Shown piece by piece: positions 33,250 through 45,700 of a stretch of DNA of 64,000 nt. Under the pieces are notes generated by a model. It was not told the origin of the DNA, searched no databases, and was given only the letters and a program-made list of their open reading frames with translations. Origin of the DNA: Mrakia gelida (Eukaryota > Basidiomycota > Tremellomycetes > Cystofilobasidiales > Mrakiaceae); the NCBI GenBank assembly GCA_024345305.1, contig BRON01000006.1:1736001-1800000 (forward strand). The letters run 5' to 3'. Both the position numbers and the translations under genes were made by a program. The first letter of the stretch is position 1. Each line of letters begins with the position of its first letter.

Positions 33250-36200
33250 ATGTCGAGCTCGTCGTCGTCCTCCTTCTCTGTGGACGCCTCCACCTCCTCC
33301 TCCTCCTCCCAGCTCCCTCTCTCCTCTCGACCCGCCCCCCCTACTCTTCCTCGACGAGAATCTTCCAAACGAGCTCACACGGTCTCCCCTCCCTCGGAAG
33401 GAACGAACGAGGTCACTCCGCCTCCACATCTTCTCGCTTCGACTTCAACCTTCTCGACTTCCGCTTGGGATCAACTCGAACAGGAAACTCGAGATTGGAA
33501 TTCTTCAGTAGGAAGGGGAGAAGGAGACCCATCGTCGTCGTTGGGAAGAGCCGTCGAAGGGAGGAAGAGACAGAAGAGAAGGGAGGAGGATGAGGAGAGT
33601 CAAGCTCACACTGCCGAGGAGGAGGACGACGACGACGAGACAGCAGCATCGCCTTCTTCTTCGACCTGGGAAACCAACATGGAATCACCACAGGAGGATC
33701 AGGAAGAGCTACGATTCCCTTCGACTTCGACTTCGACGTTCACTACCACTCCCATCCATGCGGAACGTGCAACCTACCACACCCTCCAACCTCCCTCCTC
33801 CTCCTCGTCCTCCTCCCAACCGTCGGATCAACCCATCTCCCACCAGCGACCTCCTCCCTTCGCTTCAGCTTCTTCCCTCCACTCCCTATGGCAGTATGGT
33901 CCTCAAGACACTCTTCGACCGCCGTCTGCTTCACTTGGTCAAGCGAGTTACCTTCGACGTTCCCTTGGACTCTCTCCTCCTCCCGACCCTCACCCAGATC
34001 TCAGCAACAACTCCGGCTCTTCATCGTCATCATCCTCGAACGGATACGATTCCTACAGAACCCACTCTCCAACGTCGTCCTCTCAATACCATCATCGAAG
34101 TCGATCTTCACCTCCGCCCCAAACCTCTCATCATCCTCTCGACCAATCCGCCTCCTACCCTCCCCTCTCCCCGACTTCCTCCTCATCTTCCGTTCCCCTC
34201 TCCTACAGAAGATACCGAAGACCTCCCCTCGTTCGCAACACCACAGCCGTCCCAACTCCCTCAACCCTCCTCCCTCGTCGTTTCGTCTCCGTCCCTCACC
34301 CGGAGGAACTCGCCTCGTCCTACTTCGGAGACCTTGGACCTTCCTCGGCTGCTCCCTCGCAGGGAAGTGGAAGACGACCTGGAGGATTGGGAGCGGAGGG
34401 AAGGATGAGAGGTCCTTCGAGACGAGCGAACGAGACTTGGTTGAACGGCGGCCCAACACGAATCGAGGAGGAGGAACAAACGCCTCGAGACTGGTGGAAC
34501 CGTTCGGATCGACTTTCGGGGAGGGGGCGTCCCATCCAGGAGGAACGGATGGATCTCGACGAGATGCAGGATCGTGCGTTCCCAGCCTACCGGCGAGGTG
34601 GACAGCGCGAGTCTGGATCCCATCCTTTCGCGGCCGTCGCGTCATTCTCGAGCAACCCTTGGGCTCCCGCTGGTCCTTCGCGGTTCCCTTGGTTCGGACC
34701 TCCTCCTACCACTCCTATCGACGAAGCATCACCCTGGGATGAACCTCAACCTTCTCGTCCCTCGTTCTCGTCCGTCTTCAGGTCGGATCCTCGCGCCGAG
34801 GACGGTCCTCTCCCTTCCCCACTCGCGAGACAGGATCCTCAGCAGCAGGAGACCCCTCAACCCTCCTCGTCGAGGTCCACGACGAGAAGAGTCGCGTTCG
34901 GACACAGTCTCGATCGAGTCGCTCGTCCTTCATCGCAGGAGGAACCGTCGTCGTCCATCAACCCTTCGAGAGGATCGGCACTTCCACGACGAGACGGTTG
35001 GCTCGACGTCGAGGAGGAAAATCTCACTCAGACACCTCGACCTTCCACCTCCTCTTTCAACTTCAGCTTCGAACCCTCCAGCAGCAGCGCCTTCGACCCC
35101 GTTCGTGTCCAACTGCCCTCCCCTTCCAGACCTCGAACAACTCCCACCACCGCCGCTTCTCCGCCCAACGAACGACTCGAACGCGACTCCCCTTCCTCGT
35201 CCTTCGACCCTTTCGACCGTCACGGCTCTAACCCTCCTGCTTCCTATCGTATCCATCCCATCGTCCCACCCGGCCTCGCAAGAAGGAGCGTCACATCGAA
35301 CCCTACCGCCGCCAGTCAAGGGAACGCGTCGAGTTCTTCTTCTGCTGCCACAGCTGGAAGTCTCCTTCGACGACGAAACAACTCGACTCCACCTTCGCCT
35401 GCGTCGGAGGAGTGGGTGGACGTTCCTTGGAGGAGGAGGAGAAGGGCGGGGGAAAGAGAGTTGGAGGAGGTGGGAGGGTTGGGAGTCGAGGCCGGAGGGG
35501 AGAGATGGAGGTTGAGCGATTGGATTCAGGCTAGGGAGGATGATCTGGGTAGGAGAAGGGAAGAGGGAACTGTGAGTCATGTTGTAGTTGTTTCTTGATG
35601 CCGAAAGAGTTGAGACGCGAGCTGAACTGACTTTGGTTGCTCGACAGTCGTTGAACGGTCCCGTCCTCGATCGTCCCCAACCCGTTCGTCCTTCTTCCTT
35701 TGGTTTACTCTTTTCGTACCTTGATTCGCTCTAGACTGACTTGTTCGCCATCGTGCTCCACAGGTCGTCCACCTCCCCCGCCGCTCAAACCTCGAAAACG
35801 ACACGACGCGAGCTCGACGTCTCGCAGACCTTCGACGAGCCATGGCTCAGCTTCACGAGGCTCCAGGACAACCCATCCCAAGACAGGTCCCTCCTCCTTC
35901 TCTTCGTCGGGATCCAGATACTTATCCTTCGGAGGAGAGGCTCCGACAGGCCATGGCTCAGCTTCACGAGGCTCCAGCGACAGCAGGAACGACGCCGTTC
36001 CAACTTCGACGCGACCCTTCGACCAATCCTCTACGAACTCCCTACCACTCGCACGCCCATCCTCTCCAACGACCAAATCACCCACCCGCCTTCGAACCAG
36101 ACCTCACCCTCGACGACATCTCCCTTCGAATCGCCTCGGAACTCAATCACAACAACCACAACGCGTCCTCCTCCTCCCCCTTCTTCGCCCGACCCAACCT

Positions 36201-37103
36201 CCAACCCCAACCCCTCTCCAACCTTGACGCCGAACTTACCTCCATCCTCACCCGCACCTCCCAAATCGCCCACTCCGTCTCAGCAGCACGCGCCTCCCTC
36301 CGTCGCCATCAACTCCAAACCGCGTTTCCCTGGAGAGCCTCCCCCTTCAGCCTCGCTTCGATCGGAGAGTTCATGACGGATGAGGAACTGGATATGAGCT
36401 ACGATGGACTGATTTCGCTTGCTACGCGACTGGGTGCTGGGCTGGGAACGGGAGCGGGAGTGGGAGTGGGAGGTGGAGGGACGCCGAGAGGGGTGGTGGA
36501 GGGGTTGGTGAGGAGGACGTATGGAGAGGTCTTGGAACAGAGTGGGAGGGAGAGAGAGGAGATGGAGGAGAGGTGTGGGATTTGTTTGGAGAGTGTGAGT
36601 TCGACGACTGGTCTTGATTGGGTTGTCGGGACGCGTCGATTCGTGTCAGTCCGAGGAACTGACTCTTCTTCTTCCCTCTCCTTCTTTTGGGGTCTTCCTT
36701 TGTTTACTCGTACAGTACAACCTTCAAGATGAAACTCTCACCTCGCCATGCAACCATTTCCTCCACAGGACGTGTTTCGAGGTTCGTGCTTTTTCACTCC
36801 CCACCCACCCTTCGTTCCTCCCTCGCTCTCTCCTCTTCTTCGTCCGTCCAATACCCCACCCACTAACCTTCCGACTCCCTCCTTCTTCACTCGTCCCAGC
36901 AATGGCTCCAAACCTCCCGCGCCTGCCCAGTCTGTCGAGGGAACGTCGTCGACCTCTCCAACAGCCCGATGTACTCCCCCGCCAGTCCTACTTACTCGCT
37001 CGCCAGTCCAACCTTCTCGCCCGCAAGCCCAGTGTACTCTCCTCCTTCTCCTCCCTCTCGGTCGAGGTCTCCGGAAAACCCTGATGAGCAGGTGTGGTTC
37101 TGA
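33250..37103 (+). CDS. Large RING-H2 finger protein with CTD-like heptads (putative E3 ubiquitin ligase)
   Basis: A probable ubiquitin ligase. The first exon (33250 to about 35571, roughly 770 residues) encodes an almost wholly disordered, Ser/Pro/Arg-rich protein. Two small exons follow; the next carries a two-unit repeat around AMAQLHEAP, then NLDAELTSILTRTSQIAHSV and a hydrophobic TDEELDMSYDGLISLATRL segment before a Gly-rich linker. The RING-H2 finger spans three exons: CGICLES, then LTSPCNHFLHRTCFE, then QWLQTSRACPVCRGNV, with the order C-x2-C ... C-x-H-x2-H-x2-C ... C-x2-C. Directly after it come four heptads like the RNA polymerase II CTD, then an acidic end and a TGA at 37101-37103. 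The N-terminal length is unusual; the family beyond the RING is unknown. Confidence 0.8.
35840..35977 (+). repeat. Two-copy direct repeat within RING gene
   Basis: A 27-nt string starting CCATGGCTCAGCTTCACGAG is repeated exactly at 35840-35866 and 35951-35977, 111 nt apart (37 codons). At protein level each unit reads LR(R/Q)AMAQLHEAP followed by a Pro-rich spacer and LRRDP, so it is an in-frame tandem duplication. Confidence 0.8.
36972..37055 (+). repeat. CTD-like heptad repeat coding region
   Basis: Four consecutive heptads just after the RING finger read YSPASPT, YSLASPT, FSPASPV and YSPPSPP. The spacing and Y1-S2-P3-x4-S5-P6-x7 pattern equal those of the RNA polymerase II largest-subunit C-terminal domain (YSPTSPS). 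Confidence 0.85.
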
Positions 37104-37818
37104 AGGGAGAAGACGCGTCGTAGCTCCTCGTGCTTCCGTTTCGTCTCCTCCTTTTGCGTTTGCTTCCACTTCTGTTTCGTAGGCTCTCTGTTTTTCTCTC
37201 TGCTTTGACGTCTTGTATACTTGATTCGCTTGCTTCCTTTCCTTCACAATGACGAACACATTCTCATCTTCCCTCGCACGAGGCTCGCTTTCTTTTGCTT
37301 TCGCCCCTATGCTTTCGTTCTACCCTCGCTTTACGTCTTCCTTTTCTGCTTGCTTTCTTTTTTGACGATCATGACCCTCTGATGCCCTTGCTCTCCGCTT
37401 CTTGAACAAGGAGAGCAGACAGAGAACAGGAACGGATTCGACGACGACGCGTTGCTCTCCTTTTGCCTCCTTTCGCCGACAGCCTTGCCTCTTTTCTGTT
37501 TCCCCTTTTTATACACTTGGCCCCTCCGTGCTCTACGATAGTGCGGCCTCACGATGTTGGAGCAGAGGACGAAACGAGGCGAGGAGAGTCGAAGCGGCGA
37601 AGCGAGCGACGCGAGCGCAAGGAGGTGGAAAACCGACCTCGAAGCGAAAACTTTCTTCTTTCGCTCGCACAGACGAAGCTTGAAACGACTGCGCTCTACC
37701 CAGAGCACATTTTTCTCATCGAAACAACATCGGTTACTACCCTCTCGACCTCTTCTCCTCCAGATTCAAAACTTGAAGCTCACCTCCCCTCCTTCCTTCC
37801 CCCCAAACGACGACCGAC
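37104..37818. other. Intergenic region
   Basis: A 715-bp tandem gap; pyrimidine-rich 3' flank of the RING gene with GACGCGTC at 37112, then the upstream region of the next gene with a TATA-like ttttatacac near 37506. Open frames here are low-complexity. Confidence 0.5.
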
Positions 37819-38807
37819 ATGTCTTTCTCTCCCTTCCTCCTCCTTCGCTCCCTCCGCATCCCAGCAGCAGCCCGCTCCCCCACCCTCCTCTCCCCCTTCT
37901 CCCTCACCTCCTCCTCCAAAAACGGCTGGGCTTCCGCCTCCCCTACTCCTCGAGACGACCTAGGAGCCGAATCGGAAGCTGCGAGGGAAGCTCGAGAGCG
38001 GATCGAACGACCTCCTGGATGGAGGTCTGCTAAGAAGGTCCAGAACAGGGAGGCTTCGAAGAAGGAGAAGATGAGGAAGGAGTTGAAGAAGATCAATTAT
38101 GTACCGACCGATGTGGTGAGCTCGCTCCCTCGAAGCGTTTCTTCTCTCCTTCCCTTCTCGAGCTCACCACCTCGTACGCTCCTTCGTTTCGTTTCTTCGT
38201 TCGTCAGCACTGGCAAACGCACCTCCCTCCACCTCTCACTCAATCCCAACTCGATGTCCTCGACGACGAATCCCGTTCGCTCCACCTCCAATGTCGGAAA
38301 GTCTTCCTGAATCACCAACAATCCCTCTTCAACGCTATCGTCCCCCCCATCATGGGTCTCAACGACTGGCAGCAACTCACGCCCGAGGAGAAGGCGATTC
38401 GGAAACAGGTTCATCACGAGAAGAGGGTTGCGTTGTTCGCGTTGTTGGACAAGAGGGAGGAGCAGACGATGTGGACGGTGGTGAACAAGAAGGCGAAGGA
38501 TAAGAAGAAGCAGCTCGAGAGGAAGGAGAAGAAGAAGAGGTCGATGGAGGAGGTGGAGAGGTTGAAAAGGGAGGGGGTGGAGAAGGCTGTGCTGGTGGAG
38601 GTGAAGGAGGGCGAGGAGGTGAAGAGCGAGGGGGTGGTGAAGGAGGAGACGGCGAGTGAGCTCGAGACGAAGGCGGAGGGAGGGGAGGGAGAGGTGAAGG
38701 TCGACGCTGAAACGGAAGCTCCTCAGGCTGAAGTGGAAGAAGAGATCGAGAATCCTTGGGGTGCTGGAGTCCCGCTGGAGGCGCGACGTGGGAGGAGGAG
38801 AAGATAA
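37819..38807 (+). CDS. Hypothetical Lys/Glu-rich protein, probably mitochondrial
   Basis: The ATG at 37819 begins an Arg/Ser/Leu leader without acids (MSFSPFLLLRSLRIPAAARS), typical of mitochondrial import. The first exon ends GAT GTG at 38115, after a basic region (GWRSAKKVQNREASKKEKM). The second starts at 38208 in frame (HWQTHLPPPLTQSQLDVLDD) and continues through a helical basic segment (KREEQTMWTVVNKKAKDKKK) to a highly charged Lys/Glu tail and a TAA at 38805-38807. I do not recognise the family; a mitochondrial ribosome-associated or assembly role would fit the composition but is a guess. Confidence 0.65.
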
Positions 38808-39038
38808 ATGATCTCACCAATCTGAAACGCTCGCTCAGGCAGAAAGGAGACGAGGCGCGACGACGACGAGCTCAACGCGTTTCTTCCCCCTCGGTCTCGA
38901 GTGCTCGAGTGGACTTGTTCTGATTCTGTGATCAGTACTCTGAGGTCCAGCTTCGAGATCCCTCCCCGTCCCTCCCGCTCCCCGGTCTCCCGCGTCGCTC
39001 TCCTCTCTTTCGACTTCTCATTCCCTTTCATCATCACA

Positions 39039-40969
39039 TCAGCCCTTCCCCGACCCCTTCCTAGCCCAAACCAACTTAAACCCACTCAGTACATCCTCTT
39101 CTCCCAACCCAACTCCATCCTCACCCTCCCTGCTTCGTTTCCTAGTCGTCACGAGCCTCTCGACCCACGCGAGCGAATCCGACACCCTCGCCTTCCCCTT
39201 CTTCGGATCGAGGAGCGAGTTCTTGAGTAGGAGTAGAAGGATTTGGGTCTTGAGCTGGGAGAGTTGGATTTCGAGAGGGGCTGAGAGAGGCGAGGGAGTG
39301 AACGAGACGGGACGAGAGTGAGAAGTCAGCAACGACGCGCGTTCGAAACTCGTCCGTTGAGGGAGGTTCTCAGACTCACTCATCCAATCCTTCACTGCTC
39401 CAACTCCAACAGGGATCATCCAAGTCTTTTCTTCCACCTCGTCGAACCTCACCACCTCATCAGCATCCGAGAAGAGCGGTGAGGGCGAGGAGGACGAGGG
39501 CAGCGAAGCAGAACGAGCGATCTCCCCGAGCGTGTCGAAGACGGAGGGAGGTTTGTCTGGTGAAGGGGATTGGAGGGAGATCCAGTCGATTAACATTGGT
39601 CCGAGGTGGATTCGACCCTGTTGATCCGAAATGAAAGATGGGTCGGAGGGAGGGGTCAGGGGTTCGAAGAGGAACGACGCGTCGAGACGGGAGGGAGCGA
39701 AGGGAGACGCACTTCTGGTTCGAGGAGGAGGAGGATCCCGTTGGGGTTGAGACATCTGAGGGATCGAGTGATTCGAGGGAGATTAGTGGGTGAAGGGAAG
39801 AGTAGGGAAAATGAGGGTGGGGGAAAGGGCGAGCGAACGAAACGAACGAACCTGAGAGCTTCGACGATCAGAGCTTTGTAGTTCGGGAGGAAGAATGCTA
39901 GGGATCCCAGTCGAATCTGAAAGAAGCTCCAAATGAGACCTTACTTCCTCTCAAAAAGTGAATCGTAGAAGCAAGTCGCTCACTACATCGAACCACTCAT
40001 CTCGACTTCGGTTCCCCAAAACAAAACAAACGTCGACGCGCGCGTCAGTTCGAACATTCGTCGAAGAACGAACCAAGACTTCAACTCACTAAGGCAACCC
40101 ATCCACCACATCCCAAACCTCGTACGTCACGTTCGCAGGGGTCTTCTGAACGTCCGGCGCAACGAGATCCAACCCAATCACTTCTGCTTTCGGATAGCTC
40201 AGACCCATCGATGAGGCCCAGAGGCCTAGGATCCCACAACCTGGGGCGAAACGCATGACCGCCAAAAACACACCAAGATAAACCCCATCAGCTTGATGCT
40301 CTTTTTGGTCGACGACAAACCCGAGCAAAGGAGCGGAAACGCGAACGCAATCGCATCGAGTACGGTCGACGACTCACCAACATCCAAGACCCTCGCCTCC
40401 TCCTTCCTCTCCTCCGTCAGCAATCTCCTCAGCTCCCCCGTCTTCCCATCTGGTTCCCAAAAGAGTCCTCCAGAGATTCGGGCTTTGAACTCGAGGGAGA
40501 GCCGCTCGTAGACTTCGGTGGAGGAGTCGAAGGGCCAGGTGCTGAGTCGATTCGAGGCGACGCGAAACAGGGAGGGGTCAGCTCAGATAGGTTTGGGTCC
40601 GTTCGAAGCAGAGTAAGTAGGAGGCAAAGGAAGGTCGAGATCCGAGACAGGGAGGGAGTTGGTGGTACGTGTGAACCGAGCGCTCGCTCGAAGCGACGTC
40701 AAAGCTCACAGTGCTGGACTCACTAAATATCATTCAAGCTCTGATACCTCTGCCCCTCCACCATCCTGAACAGATCCTCTGCGATGGAAGGGGAGATGGT
40801 ATACAACGACTGCTTCCCTCCCACACAGACGCACGTACCAACCCCCAAAAACGCTCAGCCTCGAGCTCGCGACGCGCACGCGTCTCTCGCTCTCCATGTG
40901 GCTCACCGAAGAAACTGAAGAACTCGCCCCGCTGCTGCTGCTGGTGCTATCGGAGAAGGAAGAGGACAT
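39039..40969 (-). CDS. SAM-dependent methyltransferase (class I)
   Basis: The ATG at 40969 starts a Ser-rich N-terminus (MSSSFSDSTSSSSGASSS). Exons then give DLFRMVEGQRYQSLND, a helical region ending LTEERKEEARVLDVG, and after an intron CGILGLWASSMG. Together these form motif I (VLDVGCGILGLWA), the SAM-binding loop. KAEVIGLDLV is motif post-I with its acidic residue, and NVTYEVWDVVDGLP is motif II. LAFFLPNYKALIVEALRCLN followed by PNGILLLLEPE matches motif III of the LaeA/UMTA-like group. The C-terminal part (VRFDEVEEKTWMIPVG, LSGFKLVWARKG) fits the end of such domains. Stop TGA at 39039-39041. The substrate is unknown. Confidence 0.8.
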
Positions 40970-41652
40970 GGTGGTTTGAGTGAAGAAGACGGGAAGGATC
41001 AGCTGAGAAGGGGAAGGAACGAAGAAGAAACACGGGCAGCACGGCCTCCTCGTCTGAGTGAGTGCGACTCGACCTTTTGAACAGCAGGGACAAAGAGGCG
41101 AGCAAGCCTGTTGAAAGGAGGGAAGCTGTTGATGCCGTTCGATCCGTCGTTAGTCCGTGCTGTGAGATAAGGGCTGCACGCCACGAGGAAAGGAGAGGGA
41201 AAGGGAAAGGGAAGGCAAGGCAGGCTGATTGGGACAACCCAGAGATCGAGATGCATGGACGAGGCACGAAACACAAAAAAGGCGCTCGTCCGTGCGTGCG
41301 AAGGACAAAGGGGATCTATAAGGAGTTTAGGTCGCCGAGGGGAGAAGGGAAGCGAGCGAGCGAGCGAGGGAGCCGAGGGAAGGGTCGTTCAGCTCAACTT
41401 CGTCGTCGCGGCGCGTCGAGAGAGGCGACCCCTTCCTCCTTCCCTGAATTTTCGAGCTTAAAGCCTAGTGCAACCCAACGCGAGGTCAGATCAAAGCAGA
41501 AAGTTCATCAGTAGTAGTAGTTCAGTCGTGAAAAACGAGCCCTCCTCCTCTCCCTCCCTCCCTCCCCTCCCTCCTTCTCCTCCTCGACGGCCCATCTAAG
41601 GTTCTCTCCTCTCCTCCCAGCGTTCTTCATTCGTCGACGGCGACGACGACGT
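40970..41652. other. Intergenic region
   Basis: A 683-bp gap between two minus-strand genes: the methyltransferase promoter and the 3' flank of the NEDD8 gene. No assignable coding sequence. A short plus-strand open frame (41062-41514) is Arg/Lys-rich shadow sequence. Confidence 0.5.
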
Positions 41653-42514
41653 TTATTGGGATCCACCTCGGAGCTGTTGAGACGCGAAGCGAAAGAGGGA
41701 GGGAAGGAGGAGGGAAGGGAAAGGTCAGCTCGACCTCGAAGCTCGAATCGAAACGCTCTCCTTCCCCTTCGTGGGAAAAGGTGGGTGGAGAGAGAGAAAA
41801 GGAGAGGAACACGCACGGCAAGGACCAAATGAATCACGTTCCCGGAAGAGATACCGTAGGATTTGATGGTGTTGGTGTCGACCCTTTGAAAGAGACGAAG
41901 GAGTGGAGGAAGGAAGGGGAGGAGGAAGGTCAGCTTGCATTCCCTTCGTTCGTGCGTCGAGTTGTCTGCTCCTCCTCCTTCCTTGCTCCTTCGGGCTCAT
42001 AGCAGCCCAGGATATCTGAGCTCTTCTCCAAGCAGATCTCTCCCAACCCTACAGCTCACCCTCTCCCACCACCTCCCTCTCCCCTCCCACCTCCCACTCC
42101 CCCTTCTCTCCTCGTTCAGTGTGCACTCACATGGCCTTCCCCGAGTAAATCAACCTCTGCTGAGTAGGTGGGATCCCCTCCTTTTCCTCCATCTTTTGCT
42201 TCACATCCAGGATCTGTCCCATTCAAACCCATCAAAACCGGTCAGCTCCTCACTCCCTCTCCCTTCGCTGAGCTTCCACGACTTGGACCGACCTGATCAT
42301 CCTCATCCACATCGAGCTCGATCTGTTCGAGACCCAAGATGAGATCAGCATGGGAACGAGTGAAAGGGGAGAGAAGAGAAGTGGGAACCGAGCTGACCTC
42401 CTTTCCAGTGAGGGTCTGAAGGGAAGGGGAAGGAGATGGGGAGGTCAGTGGAAGGAAGAGAGGACAGAGAGGGAGGGGAAAGGAGGGCGAACGGACCTTG
42501 ACTTTGAGAAGCAT
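41653..42514 (-). CDS. RUB1: NEDD8/Rub1 ubiquitin-like modifier
   Basis: A protein modifier conjugated to cullins to activate SCF-type ubiquitin ligases. The ATG is at 42514. Six spliced segments read [42 protein letters not shown] plus [28 protein letters not shown] plus LA, then LRGGSQ and TAA (41653-41655), giving 78 residues. Ala before LRGG (VLALRGG) instead of the ubiquitin Arg distinguishes NEDD8 from ubiquitin and governs E1 choice. The mature form ends at LRGG, so the two-residue SQ tail must be removed by a processing protease. The isoleucine-44 patch equivalent (HLV) is present. Six exons for 78 codons is very high intron density. Confidence 0.93.
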
Positions 42515-42751
42515 GTTGGTAGTAGGGCTTGGTTGAAGAGAGGAAAAAAAAGTAAGGTTGGGGTGGGTGGGTGAGGGAGAGAAGGAGAAGGCGAAGGAAG
42601 GGAACGAGGGGTTGAGCTTCGACGGGGTTTCGAGAGAAGCGTGGAGGTCGAGCGAGCGAACGGAGGCAAAACTTTGCGGGAAAAACGTTGAAGCTGAGTG
42701 AGACAAGAGCAAGTGATACATATCGAAGAAAAAAGGTATAGCAAGTCAAGC
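42515..42751. other. Intergenic region
   Basis: A 237-bp tandem gap between the WDR70 stop and the NEDD8 start; the NEDD8 promoter must lie here. Purine-rich on the plus strand. Confidence 0.5.
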
Positions 42752-45700
42752 TCAATCCCCCGTCCTAGGCTTCTTATTCTTCTGCTGCTGACTTCTACTC
42801 CCACTCCCACCCTGTCCGTCCTCCTCCCCTCCTCCAATCTCATCCTCGATGTTCCTGAAGATCTTGGGTTGATCGGCCCACGCTCCGGCCCAGACGGGGT
42901 TGAGAGCTGCGTCCGAGGCGTATTTGAGGAGGGCTTCTCGCGGCTGGGGGGAACGAGGGAAAGGGAAACGAGAGATTAGCGACGAGAGTGAGACGAGAAG
43001 GAGCTGGGAAGAGAAAGAGGAGGGGGAAGGAGGGGGACGAACGTCTTCTCCCATGGTGTTGTCTTTGATGACGGCTCGGAGAAGATGCTGTTGAGCACCT
43101 GGAAGAAGAAAGGGAAGGGGGAGGGGAGGAATCAGTTTCGTCGTCGCGTCGATCTCGTTCTCGTCTCGCTCTTCCCTCCCTCTCTCGGTCCCACCACCCA
43201 ACCAAAGCGAAGAAAAGGAAACTCACTAGCTCCAACCCTTCCACCACTTCCAACCCCATTAACCGGCACCGTAGGTTTCATCGTCTTAACTGCATCGTTC
43301 CTATCCTTCTCCCTCCTCCTCTTCCCTCCAGCCACACCCAACCTCTCCGCGTCTTTGAACATCGGCAACGCATGAGGCGTCATGATGATCGGAGCAATGT
43401 TGGTATCCCTGATCTGATCGATGTTCCTAGGAGCTGTTCGACCCATCTTGGCGAGAGGGAGGAGAGCTCCGTGCGAGGAGACGTAGGGGTTGTAGAGGAC
43501 TGAGACGAGCCCTGTGGAGGAGGTTGTGACGATCTGAGGCGTGAAACGAAAGGAAGGAGAGGGGGGGAGGGGGTGGGGGGGGGGGGGGGGGGGGGGGGGG
43601 AGGGTGAAAGGGAAGGGGTGGGAGTTAGTGAGAGAAACGAGAACGATGGGACGCAAAGGAGGAGGAAACAAGAGAAGGGACGAACCTGATTGATCCTCGA
43701 ATGCCACGCGACTCGAATCACACTCCCCTCTCCAACATCCACCCTCCTCTCCACCTCGAGCCCTTCCTTCGCAAGGACGACCATCTCCCCACTCTTCTTC
43801 TCTCCTCCAGGTCGTTTTCCAACTCCGGTGAGGATGTGACGGTCGTCGGGCGAAAAGATGACGTTGGTTTCGGGGTAGAGGTTGGGAAGGTTGGAAGCGG
43901 TGAACAGAGGAGTTTTGAAGGATCGCATGTCCCAGACTGTACCCAAAGAAACGAAGCGAAATTGTCAGCAAGACGAAGGACGAGGAAGAGAGCGAGGAAA
44001 GAGGAAAAGCGAACTCACGCTTGACGGTATCGTCTCCACCACGCGTCAAGACCGTTCGTCCGTCGATGGAGAAGCAGACGCTCGAGGTCTCGGCTCCTTT
44101 AGTGTGAGCGAGCTCGTTCGACATGCTAGGTCGAGCAAAGTTTCCAGAGGTCGACCAGATGTGGAAGGTTCCGTCGAGACCGGCTGGGGAAAGACGCGTC
44201 GAACGAAAGAGGGAAAGGAAGTCAGTTCGAGTCGAATGAAGAACGGGCTCGTCTCGCCTCGTCAAAGTCAGTGCGAAGAGTTGAGAGATGAGCACTCACC
44301 AGCTCCGATGGTCTTCCCGTCCGGCGAATAAGCACAAGCGGTGATCTTGGTTCGAGTTCCTCGATCCTTCGACTTGACCGAGATGACGACCTTCTGCTTT
44401 CGGAGGTTCTCGACGTCCCAGATCCTGCGAGATGAGACGAGAAGATGCTGGTTAGTCTACTGACGCGAAAGAAGGGGCAAGTTCGAGCGCGAAAGCCGAA
44501 GCTCGTCAAAGACGAGAGGACGAACCTGACGGTACTGTCGTTCGAAGCAGTAACAAACTCGGCGGTGTTCTTAGGGTTCCATCCACCTGAGGTGAGTTCG
44601 GCGACGTGACCACTGTTTCGAGTGATCGAGAGGAGGAAAAGGTCAGCGAGGGCTCTGGCGAACTGGGAAGCGAGGGGAGCAGGGACGAGGAGGGATGGGA
44701 CGAACGCAGTGTGCTTCATGTCTCGAATGTAGGGATCTCCCTTCATGTACTTGGTACCACGTCCATCTCTGTAATCAGTAGAACGCAACAAGTCAGCTTC
44801 GCGTCCTTCAGACTCTCGCACTCGTAGGGAAGGCACGGCGAACTCACCTCGGCTCTCCCTCACGATCGTAAACCTGAGCCTGAGTCGTTCCACTGATGAC
44901 GAGCAGCTTCTCTCCGTTGGGAGAGTACTCGAGGTTGTGAATCTGTAGAGCGAGCAGAGATCACCAACTGGTCAGCTTCCGTTTCGACCTCTGAGACGAG
45001 AGAAAGAGGAAGATGGACGGACATGATAACTCCCAGTCGGCTCCCACGACGCAAACGGCTTGTAACCTCCTTCTCCAGCAGTCATTCCTCCGAAATCGTA
45101 CATCTTGATATCGTAATCGTGCGATCCAGTAGCTACTCGAGCTCCGGATGGGTCGAGAGCGAGAGCGGAGACGGGCTGGAGGGAAGCAAGTCGAGGAAGG
45201 CGAGCTCGTCAGTTCGTCCGTCTCACAAGGCGAGCTGTAGGAGTCGAGAGAAACGAGACGGACCTTCGAGTGATCCTTCCAAGTGATCTCGTGAGTCGCA
45301 GGAAGGAAATCCTGCTCTTCCTCGTCGTCCTCGAAGTCTGAATCGGTGTCCTCGTCGGCGGTGGTGGTGGGAGGAGGAGGAGCTGATGAGGTCGAGGAGG
45401 AAGCTTCTGGTTGAGCTGGGAGGGTGGAGGTAGAGGTGGAAGCGGAAGTTTGGGAGTCCTCTTTCGGTTTGGATGACGAGGCTGATGGAGAAGGGGGAGC
45501 TGGTGCTGAAGGCTGAAGAGGGGAACGAGGAGGTGGGAGGGAGGGAGGGGAAGGGAGGAAGGAAGTCAGCTTCGTTCGAGTACATCTCCCCCTCCGTCGA
45601 CTTATCGGAGCTGTTAGAGCCCCGAGCCGATACATCCAGCCTCTGTATAGCTCCTGAGTTTCGCCTCCTCTCGAGAGCTCGTAACGAGCTCCAGAGAGCG

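Noticed and set aside
33590..36376. Several long open frames overlapping the RING gene in other frames and on the opposite strand
   Set aside because: They are low-complexity Ser/Pro/Arg shadows of a GC-rich, long open exon; only the 33250 frame connects by splicing to a recognisable domain.
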